From: Prosthecodimorpha staleyi
Lineage (GTDB): Bacteria; Pseudomonadota; Alphaproteobacteria; Rhizobiales; Ancalomicrobiaceae
Direction: 5' to 3'
DNA length: 64,000 nt
NCBI RefSeq assembly: GCF_018729455.1
Contig: NZ_JAHHZF010000010.1
Span: forward strand, 194,122 to 258,121
In this document: in pieces, positions 26,178 through 35,414 of the stretch
How the letters are laid out: each line of letters starts with the position of its first letter
Position numbering within the stretch: position 1 is the stretch's first letter
The notes under the pieces: generated by a model
What the model was told of the DNA's origin: nothing
Databases searched by the model: none
What the model saw: only the letters and a program-made list of their open reading frames with translations
Made by a program: the position numbers and the translations under genes

Positions 26178-27008
26178 ATGACCGATCTCGACGCCCTCGT
26201 GCCGAACCTTCCCGTCTTCGAGCCGGGCACCGTCTGGCTGGTCGGCGCCGGGCCGGGCGATCCGGGCCTGTTCACGCTGGCAGGCCTGCATGCCATGCGC
26301 CAGGCCGACGTGATCGTGCATGACGCGCTGGTCGGCGACGGCGTCATGGCGCTCGCCCCAGCCGGCACGGAACGGGACTATGCCGGCAAGCGCGGCGGCC
26401 GGCCCTCGCACAGCCAGGCCGACATCACCGAGCGGCTGATCGCCCATGCCCGCGCCGGCAAGCGCGTACTGCGCCTGAAGGGCGGCGACCCGTTCGTGTT
26501 CGGGCGCGGCGGCGAGGAGACGCTCGCGCTGGCCGCGGCCGGCATCCGCTTCCACATCGTGCCGGGCATCACCTCGGGGCTCGCCGGCCTCGCCGCGGCC
26601 TCGATTCCCGCGACCACGCGCGGCACCAACCATGCCGTCATCCTGATGACCGGGCATCCGGCGGCCGGCGCGGAGGGCCCGGCCGCCAGCCATGCCGACT
26701 GGCCGGCCTTCGCGGCGACCGGCGCGCCGCTGATCCTCTACATGGCCATGACGCATCTCGACGCCATCGCCCGGCGCCTGCTCGAGGGCGGCATGGCGCC
26801 GGACACGGCGGTCGCTGTGGTCACCGACGCAACCACGCCGCGCCAGCGCGTGCTGGTCACCCGGCTCGAAACCTGCGCGGCCGATGCCGCCGCCGCCGCC
26901 CTGAAGGCGCCCGCCATTGTGGCGATCGGCTCGATCGTCGGTCTGCGCGCCACCCTGGCGCCGTTCGCGATCGGGCCTGGCGCGCCCGAACCGGAAAACG
27001 GCGCATGA
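26178..27008 (+). CDS. cobA: Uroporphyrinogen-III C-methyltransferase
   Basis: Adds two methyl groups from S-adenosylmethionine to uroporphyrinogen III, giving precorrin-2 for cobalamin and siroheme. The 276 residues have the tetrapyrrole methylase fold: VGAGPGDPGLFTLAGL from 22, KRGGRPSHSQADI, LRLKGGDPFVFGRGGEE from 98, PGITSGLAGLAAASIP and the C-terminal VTRLET. The stand-alone enzyme has no fused CysG dehydrogenase or HemD domain. Its stop overlaps the cobB start by four bases, so the two are translated together. Confidence 0.93.
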   Translation: MTDLDALVPNLPVFEPGTVWLVGAGPGDPGLFTLAGLHAMRQADVIVHDALVGDGVMALAPAGTERDYAGKRGGRPSHSQADITERLIAHARAGKRVLRLKGGDPFVFGRGGEETLALAAAGIRFHIVPGITSGLAGLAAASIPATTRGTNHAVILMTGHPAAGAEGPAASHADWPAFAATGAPLILYMAMTHLDAIARRLLEGGMAPDTAVAVVTDATTPRQRVLVTRLETCAADAAAAALKAPAIVAIGSIVGLRATLAPFAIGPGAPEPENGA

Positions 27009-28324
27009 CCGCGCCCGGCCTCCTGGTTGCCGCGCCGCGCTCGGGCAGCGGCAAGACCACCGTGACGCTCGGGTTGATGCGCGCACTGGCCCGGCGCGGC
27101 CTGGCGGTCGCCGGGGCCAAATGCGGCCCGGACTATATCGATCCGGCCTTCCACCGCGCCGCGACCGGCCGGCCGAGCCTCAATCTCGACGCCTGGGCGA
27201 TGCCGCCGGACCTCGTCGCCGTGCTCGCGACCGCCACCGGCGCGGGCGCCGATCTGGTCGTCGCGGAAGCCCTGATGGGCCTCTTCGACGGCGTGCCGGC
27301 CGGCCCCGGCCGCTCCGGCGCCTCGGCCGACGTGGCGGCGGCAACCGGCTGGCCGATCCTGCTGGTGCTGGACATTTCCGGGCAGTCGCAATCCGCTGCC
27401 GCGGTCGCACTCGGCTGCGCCCGCTACGACCCGCGCCTGCGCATCGCCGGCGTGATCCTGAACCGCGTCGGCTCGGAGCGGCACCGCCGCCTCGCCACCG
27501 ACGCGATCGAGGCGGTCGGCCTGCCGGTGCTCGGCAGCCTGCCGCGCTCGGACGCCGTCGTCCTGCCCGAGCGCCATCTCGGCCTCGTCCAGGCCGAGGA
27601 GACCGCCGGCCTCGCCGCGATCCTCGACCGCATGGCCGATCTCATCGAGGCCCATGTCGATCTCGACCGCATCGTCGCCGCCGCTGCGGGCACGGTGACG
27701 GACACGGGCGCCGGCGCCCGCGAGGCCATGCTGCCGCCGCCCGGCCAGCGGATCGCCGTGGCGCGCGATGCCGCCTTCACGTTCCTCTACGGCCATCTGG
27801 AGCGCGGCTGGCGGCTGGCCGGCGCCGAGATCGCCTTCTTCTCGCCGCTCGCCGACATGGCCCCGCCGGACGACTGCGACGCCTGCTGGCTGCCGGGCGG
27901 CTATCCGGAACTGCATGCCGGCCGGCTCGCCGCCGCACGCGGCTTCCGCGACGGCCTCGCCCGCTTCGCCGAGACCCGGCCGGTCCATGGCGAGTGCGGC
28001 GGCTACATGGTGCTCGGCCGCAGCCTGACCGATGCCGACGGCGTCGCCCATCCCATGGCCGGCCTGCTCGACGTGGCGACCAGCTTCGCCCGGCGCCGCA
28101 TGACGCTCGGCTACCGCACCGCGACGCTGCTCGCCGACGGCCCGCTCGGCCCGGCCGGCACGGTGCTGAAGGGCCATGAATTCCATTACGCGACCATCGC
28201 GGATCCCGGCACCGACCCGGCCTTCGCGACGGTCACCGACGCCTACGGTTCCGCCCCCATCCCCGCCGGCAGCCGGCGCGGCCCGGTCTCGGGCAGCTTC
28301 TTCCACGCCATCGCGCGCGGCTGA
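27005..28324 (+). CDS. cobB: Cobyrinate / hydrogenobyrinate a,c-diamide synthase
   Basis: Amidates the a and c side chains of the corrin ring using glutamine and ATP. The N-terminal P-loop domain has APRSGSGKTTV at 10-20 and KCGPDYIDPAFH. The C-terminal class I glutamine amidotransferase domain carries the nucleophile Cys331 in GECGGYMVLG, together with LPGGYPELHA upstream and GHEFHYA downstream. The 439 residues are normal for the family. It starts within the ATGA shared with cobA. Confidence 0.95.
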   Translation: MTAPGLLVAAPRSGSGKTTVTLGLMRALARRGLAVAGAKCGPDYIDPAFHRAATGRPSLNLDAWAMPPDLVAVLATATGAGADLVVAEALMGLFDGVPAGPGRSGASADVAAATGWPILLVLDISGQSQSAAAVALGCARYDPRLRIAGVILNRVGSERHRRLATDAIEAVGLPVLGSLPRSDAVVLPERHLGLVQAEETAGLAAILDRMADLIEAHVDLDRIVAAAAGTVTDTGAGAREAMLPPPGQRIAVARDAAFTFLYGHLERGWRLAGAEIAFFSPLADMAPPDDCDACWLPGGYPELHAGRLAAARGFRDGLARFAETRPVHGECGGYMVLGRSLTDADGVAHPMAGLLDVATSFARRRMTLGYRTATLLADGPLGPAGTVLKGHEFHYATIADPGTDPAFATVTDAYGSAPIPAGSRRGPVSGSFFHAIARG

Positions 28325-28415
28325 TCATGCCGCTGCGGCCGCACGCCGGCCGGGCCGACGCTCTTCAGGACCGGGCGGCCTGCCCTCTGGCGACCCACGC
28401 TCAGGCCCTCCGCCT

Positions 28416-28940
28416 TCAGGCCGGCGGCTCGAACAGGCGTCGGACGATGTCCGGGGTCTCGTGCGGCGCCGGGTCCCATTTGTAGACCGCGCTGGTGCGC
28501 GCCACCAACGCCCCGTCGGCCTTCGCCACCAGCGCCTGGGTGAACAGGAACTGCCGGCTGGAGCGCAGCAGGTCGGTCCTCAGTTCCAGGAAATCGCCAT
28601 GTCCCGCCGGGGCGATGAAGTCGACCGTCAGCGAGACGGTGGCGGCGAAGCGATCATGCATGCCGACCGTATAGCTCGCCGCCAGCGACTGCAGGTCGGC
28701 GAGCCCCGTGATCACCGCGCCGTGGCAATAGCCGCGCACGCTGACATGGATGTCGCGCAGCGGCAGCCCGATCAGCGGCCGGCCGGCATCGACGCGCGCA
28801 TAATAGGGCCCGACCGCCGCCGTGAAGTCATCGGGCAACGGCATGATTCGATAGTCGGCATGCGGCAGGGCCGCCTCGCAGCCGCGCGCACCGCCGAGGC
28901 GATCCGGCCGGGACGGCTCGAGGATTTCGTTTCTGCTCAC
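28416..28940 (-). CDS. PaaI-type hotdog thioesterase
   Basis: A 174-residue hotdog-fold protein that probably hydrolyses acyl- or aryl-CoA thioesters. The core runs from DFTAAVGPYYARVD through HVSVRGYCHGAVITGLADLQSLAASY, in which the HGG-type loop reads CHGAV, to ATVSLTVDFIAPAGHGDFLELRTDLLRSSRQFLFTQALV. The start is GTG. Substrate unknown. A second, divergent family member lies 315 bases upstream on the same strand. Confidence 0.85.
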   Translation of the reverse strand: MSRNEILEPSRPDRLGGARGCEAALPHADYRIMPLPDDFTAAVGPYYARVDAGRPLIGLPLRDIHVSVRGYCHGAVITGLADLQSLAASYTVGMHDRFAATVSLTVDFIAPAGHGDFLELRTDLLRSSRQFLFTQALVAKADGALVARTSAVYKWDPAPHETPDIVRRLFEPPA

Positions 28941-29255
28941 GGCTCGCCTGCCCCCGGTCCGTCTCCCCCGCCTGCGACCTGTCGCACGCGACCCCGCCTC
29001 CCGGCATCCGGGCCGATACGATCATGGCCGCCCGCCGATGAAAAGGCGGCCGAACGGTCGGGTCCGGCGGTGCCGGGCCTTCGCCGATGAGGGATCGGCC
29101 GCGTTTCCGGCGGTGCGGGGTGCGGGCCGGGCGGTGCGCTGGAGCGGCCGCACCGGTTCGTGCAGGCCGGACGCTCCGATCGCGCAAGGCAAGGTCCGAT
29201 CGGAGCAACCGGCTCCGAGCGGGAAAGATTTCCGAAGACAAAGGCAGGGCGAGCA
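28941..29255. other. Intergenic region, nothing recognised
   Basis: A spacer of 315 bases between the two thioesterase genes. The frames that stay open are arginine/proline-rich, as expected for non-coding GC-rich DNA. No promoter or RNA gene is recognised. Confidence 0.5.
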
Positions 29256-29870
29256 TCATCGGGTTCCGTCGGATCCGGCGATGCTCCCGGAGACCGCTGC
29301 CCCGGTCGCGCCCGGCGCGTCGGCATCCGGCGCCCGTGCCGCGGCCCTGCGGTCCCGCGCCCCCGCCCGTCCCCGCTTGATGATGCCGCTGCCGACCAGG
29401 ATCGGGGCGCCGTCGACACGGCAATCGCCGGTCAGAACGATCTCGGTCGTGTCCATGCCGGCGACGGCGATGCGGCAGACGACGAAATCGCCGCAACGGG
29501 CCTCCCGCAGGAACTGGCAATTGAGCTGGATCGTGGCCAGCATGGCCTGCTCCCCGGCGACCCGGTAGCTGGCGACCCCGACCGCATGGTCGAACAGGGC
29601 CAGCAGCAGACCGGCCGCCGCGGCGCCGCCGCGTGTCAGATGCTGCGGCGCGATTTGGACGGCGATCAGCTCTTCGGGACCGTCCACGCGCCGCCAGAGC
29701 GGGCCGATATGGGCGACGAAATCTCCATAGGGGTCGGGATGCCAGCCCTGCGCGGCCGGGTCGAAGCCGGCCGCATCGGATCCGGTGGGGCGCCGTCCGG
29801 CCGGACTCCATCCCGCGGACTCCGCATCCCGCCCGGATCCCCCGGCCGCCTGCACCTCGCCATCGCTCAC
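29256..29870 (-). CDS. Hotdog-fold thioesterase family protein
   Basis: A 204-residue protein with one hotdog domain at about residues 50-165: FVAHIGPLWRRV, IAPQHLTRGGAAAAGLLLALFDHAVG (HLTRGG at the active-site loop), TIQLNCQFLREARCGDFVVCR and GSGIIKRG. The ends are low-complexity Ala/Gly/Arg. The GTG start was chosen because GGAGG lies about ten bases upstream. It probably acts on an acyl-CoA; the substrate cannot be told. It is the last chromosomal gene before the tRNA-Ser. Confidence 0.75.
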   Translation of the reverse strand: MSDGEVQAAGGSGRDAESAGWSPAGRRPTGSDAAGFDPAAQGWHPDPYGDFVAHIGPLWRRVDGPEELIAVQIAPQHLTRGGAAAAGLLLALFDHAVGVASYRVAGEQAMLATIQLNCQFLREARCGDFVVCRIAVAGMDTTEIVLTGDCRVDGAPILVGSGIIKRGRAGARDRRAAARAPDADAPGATGAAVSGSIAGSDGTR

Positions 29871-30167
29871 GATTCGCGCCCCTCCGGCACCGATCAGGAC
29901 CCGCCCAGGGTGCGCTGCCGCCTGCGCCCCGGCAAGCCGCCCGAACGGATGCCCACAATCTCCCGGAAGCGGCCGACCGCCGACGCCGAAACGGCCCATG
30001 TGGCGTGCCCCGGACGCCGCCGCCTGGCGCTCCCGGCGGCGCTCCCGGTGGCGCCGGCGCCACGATCCGCACCCCCGTCCGGAAAGGTTCCGAACCGGCC
30101 ATGATCGGGCTTGCCATCCCGAATCTCTCTGTGTAGGTTCCGCCGCCTGTCGACCGGGTCTTCTTGC

Positions 30168-30257
<90 letters not shown>

Positions 30258-30649
30258 TTACCACAAGCGTTACTGTCTCTCTCGGCGGATTTGACCGTCA
30301 AAATCGGCAGTCTTCCTGCGGATTTTACGGATAGCTCATGACTTCTTGCACAAGGGAGGGCGCGCAATTCTCGCTCTCTCGTGGCTTTCTCTCTGAAGCT
30401 CCTGACTTCTCGATTTTAGTACGGATATGCAAGCGTTTGCACTGACTCGTTTTTTCCAATCGGTTTTGCCGTACTTTTGTAGTCGCCGTTCTCTTTCCAA
30501 GACGGACCGGAATCGGAATCAGTCACTGGAATTGAACGCCATTCTTGGTTCGCTGGGATACTCGCCCCGAAGAGTCGCCAGAACATCAGCCTCATCGCTG
30601 CTCGGTAGTGCCGGGGCTACAAACTGGTGAGCAACAAGGACGAGTGGGG
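30258..30649. other. Island left-end spacer after the tRNA
   Basis: About 390 bases of clearly more AT-rich DNA than the chromosome to the left. It holds no convincing gene; one short open frame at 30,427-30,630 lacks a ribosome site. It presumably carries the left boundary of the acquired region, but no second copy of the tRNA 3' end was found in the window. Confidence 0.5.
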
Positions 30650-31366
30650 CTACGCCATCGCTCTTTCAAGCCTCTGCTTGCGCGTTGACCAATCCGGCAG
30701 GACGAGACCCAATAGCTCAAAAAACTCTGCCCCGTGGTGTGGCACGGCAATGTGGCAAAGCTCGTGCGTGATTACGTAGTCAATCGCGTCTATGGGCGCC
30801 TCGATTAGGCGCCGATTGAGCAGAAGGCGCGATCCTGGTGACATCGAACCCCACCGCTGCCGGAGTTGGCGCACAATCAAGCCTCTGGGGCGGAAGTCTT
30901 CAGGGACCGGGAAGCGCAGCAGATTGACTTCTAGGCGCTCTACGAATTTCACATGAGCCCGCTGCCGATACCAACCCTCGACAAGTTCGCGGGTGACCTC
31001 AGTCCGTTCGGGCCTGTGGGTTTGGACCACGATGAAGCCACGGACGAGCTTCACCGCCGCCTGAACATGGGGCACTATCTTCAATCGATACTGGCGTCCG
31101 AGATAGAGATGGGTCTCGCCAGCCACATACTGGCGATCCGGGGTGCGCGGCAGGAACTGGATGAAATACCGCTGCTGACGCTGAATCCACGCGGCGCGCT
31201 TGCGCACTTTCTCCTCGATGGCCGCCAGTTGAGCATCCTGCGGAACAGCGACCACAACAGAGGCATCAGGCTCTACGGCGATTTCCAGCGTCGTCCGGTC
31301 GCGGCGCACGACAGAGAAATCGATCCGGTGTTCACCATATCGGATGCTGTGTCGTTCCGGCATCAT
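30650..31366 (-). CDS. SprT/YgjP-like metallopeptidase
   Basis: A 238-residue DUF45/YgjP-type zinc metalloprotein. The zinc site THELCHIAVPHH (HExxH) lies near residue 200, preceded by the family hallmark RWGSMSPGSRLLLNRRLI. Genes of this family are often found in type I restriction-modification loci, where their role is not settled. The ATG overlaps the hsdR stop by four bases, so it is translated as part of that operon, as its last gene. Confidence 0.88.
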   Translation of the reverse strand: MMPERHSIRYGEHRIDFSVVRRDRTTLEIAVEPDASVVVAVPQDAQLAAIEEKVRKRAAWIQRQQRYFIQFLPRTPDRQYVAGETHLYLGRQYRLKIVPHVQAAVKLVRGFIVVQTHRPERTEVTRELVEGWYRQRAHVKFVERLEVNLLRFPVPEDFRPRGLIVRQLRQRWGSMSPGSRLLLNRRLIEAPIDAIDYVITHELCHIAVPHHGAEFFELLGLVLPDWSTRKQRLERAMA

Positions 31367-34300
31367 CCAGGAAACCGCGCTCGGGCCAGGCCCATGATAC
31401 TGAGTTCAAGATCGTCCATCACCTCGACCGTCAGCTCGATGCCGCGCTCATCGCGAAGGACGTCAAAGAAGTAATCGTCGATGGCGTTGCGCATCTTGTT
31501 CTGAGCGATGTCGTTGGACCAGACGTCGACGATGTGATGGGACTTGATAATGTCGATGATCGTGAGCGCAATGGCGGCTACCTCATCTGACGCGACCGGT
31601 TTACCGTCGGCGGTCGCGAGCACGCCCTCAAGGATCCCGAAGAACGCCTGCCCATCGTCGTTGCCCTTGATCGCATCCGGCACCTCGCGCCCCCGGTCCT
31701 TGCGGGCGACCTTGCTGGCCAAATCGACTACGTTCTTGAGGTAATCGCGCTCGGAAATCCTTTTGGCCCGATAGTCGCGGATGGTTTCCTCCAGCAGCTC
31801 CGAGAAGCTGCGGTAGAAGGTCGGGTCCTCGTCCATCTTTTCCGTGATGGTCCGTCGCGTCGCGCTTGCTATCCGGTCCGCCCTCGACGCCTCGGAGACG
31901 CCCGTTTCCTCAACCACAGCCTTCAGGGCGTCCGGGTCGTTGATGTTGACCATCTCGATGATCGTTTCGGCCGGCATGGCAACCACATGGTCGTCCAGCA
32001 GCTTCTGGATCTTTGGCTCGAACTCCTTGACGTCGACGGTCTCTTGGTAGCGCAGTTGAACTGAACGCCGCAGCTCGGAGAACTGCTTCCAGTCCCTCTT
32101 CATGGAATCGATCTTCGCCTCGTCGAAGACGTCGAAGAGCTTGTCCGACGACAGCGAGATATGAAGGCAGCGGCTGAACGCCTTCAGTCGTTCATAGAAT
32201 TCCTGCCGGATAGCTTCATCTGCCAGGAACTGCTCGAACTGCTCCATGTCCTTCTTGTTCTTGACCGGCTTGAACAGGTCCCAAAGCTGATCGTGCAGCT
32301 GATGAAGCTTTCGGATTTCCTCGCGCACGTCGTGGACTGTGCCGGCGAGATCGGTGGCGTCAAAGCCCTCGAAGGCGCTGTAGGTCGTCAGCGCCGTGTC
32401 GAGTTCTCCGAGCAGCCCCTCGAAGTCGATGATGAAGCCGAACTGCTTCTCGGTCACACCGTCTTCGTAGAGCCGGTTCACGCGGGCGATCGCCTGCAGA
32501 AGGTTATGTTCGCGCAGCGACTTGCAGACATAGAGCACAGTGTTGCGTGGCGCATCGAACCCGGTCAGCAGCTTCGACACGACGATGAGGATCTCCGGAT
32601 CGCCCGAGCCCTTGAATGCATCGATGATTTGCCGGGTATATTCGTCCTCGGTCTTGTACCGGGCGATCATTCGCGCCCAGAATCCGCGCACAAGGTCCTT
32701 CGACTCCTTGTCGACCTCCTCGTTGCCCTCGTTGTCATCGGGCGGCGAGATGACGATTTCGCTGGTGACGTGCCCGATCTCGTCGAGCACCTCCTTGAAG
32801 CGGACTGCTGCCGCCTTGGACGGAGCCACAAGCTGCGCCTTGAATCCCGTGCCTTGCCAGTGTTGGCGGAAGTGCTCCGAGATGTCGAAGGCCTTCGCCC
32901 GGATCGCTTGGCCTGTTTTCGACAGTGCATCCATGCGGGAGAACTTGCGCTTAAGGTCGGCCTTCTGGCTGGAGGTCAGGCCCTCGCTGATTTTGTCAAA
33001 CCACTTGTCGATCACGCCGCCATTGACCTGTTGTTCGACAAGCCGTCCCTCATAGAGGAGCGGCACGACGGCTCCGTCCGCAACAGCCTCGTCGATCGCG
33101 TACTTGTGGATGAGGCCGCCAAAGGTGGAGAGGGTGTTCTTCTCCTTCTTCAGGAGCGGCGTTCCGGTGAAGCCGAGATAGCAGGCCTTCGGCAGCAACC
33201 GGCGCATCCGCGTTGCGAACTGGCTGTGACCGCCATAACGGCCGGTCTGTGAACGATGGCTCTCGTCGACCAGGACGAAAACGTTGGCATCCTCGTCGAC
33301 GTCCTCCGCAGCTTTGGCGGCCGTATCGAACTTGTTGATGATGGTCGTCACGAGCGGTGTCCGGTCGCGGATCAGCTCGATCAGGCGGGCGCCGCTGGTT
33401 GCCCGCACGGGTTCCAGTTCGCAGGACTTGAAGGTGTCCTTGATCTGCTTGTCGAGATCGTCGCGGTCAGTGACAATGAGGATGCGCGGATTGGGGATGG
33501 CCTTGTCGAGTGCGAGAGAGCGCCCCAGCATCACCATAGTCAGCGATTTGCCCGACCCTTGGGTGTGCCAGATCACGCCACCCTTGCGGCGGCCGTCCAG
33601 ATTGAACTGGCGGACGCGTTCGACAGCCTTCCGGATCCCGAAGAACTGCTGGTGGCGCGCGACCTTGCGTGCGCCGCCATCGAACACGGTGAAGCGACGG
33701 ATCAGGTCCAGCAGGCGTTCCGGCCGGCACATCGCATGGATTGCTCGGTCCTGTGCCGTGATCGCGCGCGCACCTTCGGCGGCCAGGGCTTCGAAATGAG
33801 CGCGGGCAAAGGCGAAGTCGCCCGAGAAGATCGCGTCGGCCTCCGCCGCGGTGAGCGGCCGATTGGCCAGCGGATCGATGAACTCGTCCCGGTCTTCCTC
33901 GTCCCGCCACGTCTGCCAGAACTGCCGCGGCGTGCCCACGGTTGCGTAGCGCGCCTCGACACGGTTCATCACCATGAGAAGCTGCGCGAAGTGGAACAAC
34001 TGCGGGATGTTGTCCTCGTTCTGATAGCCGATCAGCTGGCTACCGGCCTTCTTCAGGCTCTCGGTCGGCCGCTTGTTCTCGATCACGAGGAACGGAATGC
34101 CGTTCACATAGGCGACGATATCGCAACGCTTGGTCTGGGTGCTGGCCGTCCGCTCGACGGAGACTTCGGCCGTCACATGAAAGACGTTGTTCGATGGGGT
34201 TTCCCAATCGACGTAGCGGAATGAGTAGGACTTCGAGTCTCCCTGGATCGTCTTGGTGATGGTCGTGCCAAGGACGAGGGTGTCGTAAATGTCCTGGTTG

Positions 34301-34578
34301 GTGCCGCGCAGTCCCTTTTGCCGGTCGGGCGTGGGCTTCAGCCGCCGGATGGCTTCGTGCGCATCCTCGAGGTCGAAGGGATACTCCCGGCCGCGATGGG
34401 TGAAGCTGTTGATCCGCAGAAGCTGGTCCGCAAGAACGTCGTCGAGCACCACGTTGCGCAGACGACCGGCGCGGAGGCGCACATCCTCCGCCTGGGAGAG
34501 CGGCTTGAACCCCAGCGCCACCAGGAGCTGCAGGGCAGGGATCTGCGACTGATGCTTCTCGGCGGCATCGAAGGTCAT
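31363..34578 (-). CDS. hsdR: Type I restriction enzyme, R subunit
   Basis: Motor and nuclease subunit of the restriction complex, cutting unmodified DNA after translocation. The N-terminal PD-(D/E)XK nuclease has Asp153 and Glu167-x-Lys169 (FLVIENKRP). The SF2 helicase core follows with Walker A THQGSGKS at 338-345, the DEAD-like DESH at 438-441 and GFTGTPL, then a helical C-terminal HsdM-contact region. The length of 1,071 residues is normal. The ATG lies in the ATGA shared with the DUF3800 gene; upstream open sequence in the same frame is the shadow of that gene. Confidence 0.95.
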   Translation of the reverse strand: MTFDAAEKHQSQIPALQLLVALGFKPLSQAEDVRLRAGRLRNVVLDDVLADQLLRINSFTHRGREYPFDLEDAHEAIRRLKPTPDRQKGLRGTNQDIYDTLVLGTTITKTIQGDSKSYSFRYVDWETPSNNVFHVTAEVSVERTASTQTKRCDIVAYVNGIPFLVIENKRPTESLKKAGSQLIGYQNEDNIPQLFHFAQLLMVMNRVEARYATVGTPRQFWQTWRDEEDRDEFIDPLANRPLTAAEADAIFSGDFAFARAHFEALAAEGARAITAQDRAIHAMCRPERLLDLIRRFTVFDGGARKVARHQQFFGIRKAVERVRQFNLDGRRKGGVIWHTQGSGKSLTMVMLGRSLALDKAIPNPRILIVTDRDDLDKQIKDTFKSCELEPVRATSGARLIELIRDRTPLVTTIINKFDTAAKAAEDVDEDANVFVLVDESHRSQTGRYGGHSQFATRMRRLLPKACYLGFTGTPLLKKEKNTLSTFGGLIHKYAIDEAVADGAVVPLLYEGRLVEQQVNGGVIDKWFDKISEGLTSSQKADLKRKFSRMDALSKTGQAIRAKAFDISEHFRQHWQGTGFKAQLVAPSKAAAVRFKEVLDEIGHVTSEIVISPPDDNEGNEEVDKESKDLVRGFWARMIARYKTEDEYTRQIIDAFKGSGDPEILIVVSKLLTGFDAPRNTVLYVCKSLREHNLLQAIARVNRLYEDGVTEKQFGFIIDFEGLLGELDTALTTYSAFEGFDATDLAGTVHDVREEIRKLHQLHDQLWDLFKPVKNKKDMEQFEQFLADEAIRQEFYERLKAFSRCLHISLSSDKLFDVFDEAKIDSMKRDWKQFSELRRSVQLRYQETVDVKEFEPKIQKLLDDHVVAMPAETIIEMVNINDPDALKAVVEETGVSEASRADRIASATRRTITEKMDEDPTFYRSFSELLEETIRDYRAKRISERDYLKNVVDLASKVARKDRGREVPDAIKGNDDGQAFFGILEGVLATADGKPVASDEVAAIALTIIDIIKSHHIVDVWSNDIAQNKMRNAIDDYFFDVLRDERGIELTVEVMDDLELSIMGLARARFPG

Positions 34579-35414
34579 GGCTTCCACTCCGCATGCTTCG
34601 CCGCCCTGTAGAACTTCACGCAGGGGGCATCCGGGCAGCGGCCGAGCGTCTCGCGCGCGGGTTCCAGAATGGCTACAAGCTCGGCGTAGTAGTCCTTCTC
34701 GCCTGCCCACGCTTCCGCGACGGTCTGCAGCTCCAGATGCCGCCGATAGACGTAGGAGATGGCGTCGGCCACCTGCACCATCGAGGAATGGTCGGACTTG
34801 ATCGCGAAGGCGGTGTTGATGATGTGGTCGAAACGATCCTTCTTGCTGCGCTCCAGCCAGACCGTTTTCCCACGCTTCTTGCCTTGCGTCCGATAGAGGC
34901 CATCGAACCAGGCATCGCCCTGATACAGCCCGTCCGACAGCTTCGGCATCTCGCTCTTGTTGTCGTCCATGATGACGACGGTGAGGCCTTTGCTGTTCTT
35001 GACGCCCTGCATCCTCTTCTGAACAAGGCACGCCGTGAACATGGCTGAGGCCAGCCAGTAGTTCGTGCCGAAAGGCTGCCCATGGCCAGCGGCCGCGGCT
35101 GCATCGAATGCCCCATAGGAAAGCGCGTATCCGAAGACCTTGCCGCCATTCTCGACAGCCAGCTCGCAGACCGTCTTGAGGAAAGCCTTGCGTTCCGTCG
35201 CATCAACCTCGCGCCACCCCCCCTTGCCGTTGATGAAACGGCTGGTCTTGAAGTCCGCGCGGTTGCCGGGATGGAGCGCAAAGAGGGCTTCCAGCCGCCG
35301 GTCGAAATCCTCGGTCATCTTGCGCAGCTTGTAGGCGTCGACCATCAGCCCCGTCATGACGAACACATCGCCCTGATCGCGGGCGCCGCTTTCGTCGATG
35401 TAGATGAACTTCAT
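34575..35414 (-). CDS. DUF3800 domain protein
   Basis: A 279-residue protein with the RNase H-like DUF3800 pattern: MKFIYIDESG at the very N-terminus, DFKTSRF, VVIMDDNKSE in the middle and SSMVQVADAISYVYRRHLE near the end, which place acidic residues as in a nuclease-type active site. Function is unproven; such genes recur in defence islands. ATG 35414 was chosen because GGAGGG lies seven bases upstream and the start overlaps the hsdS stop by four bases. Confidence 0.88.
   Translation of the reverse strand: MKFIYIDESGARDQGDVFVMTGLMVDAYKLRKMTEDFDRRLEALFALHPGNRADFKTSRFINGKGGWREVDATERKAFLKTVCELAVENGGKVFGYALSYGAFDAAAAAGHGQPFGTNYWLASAMFTACLVQKRMQGVKNSKGLTVVIMDDNKSEMPKLSDGLYQGDAWFDGLYRTQGKKRGKTVWLERSKKDRFDHIINTAFAIKSDHSSMVQVADAISYVYRRHLELQTVAEAWAGEKDYYAELVAILEPARETLGRCPDAPCVKFYRAAKHAEWKP

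Noticed and set aside
30427-30630. Small gene after the tRNA
   Set aside because: The 67-codon frame lacks a ribosome site and any recognisable feature; AT-rich boundary DNA gives such frames by chance.
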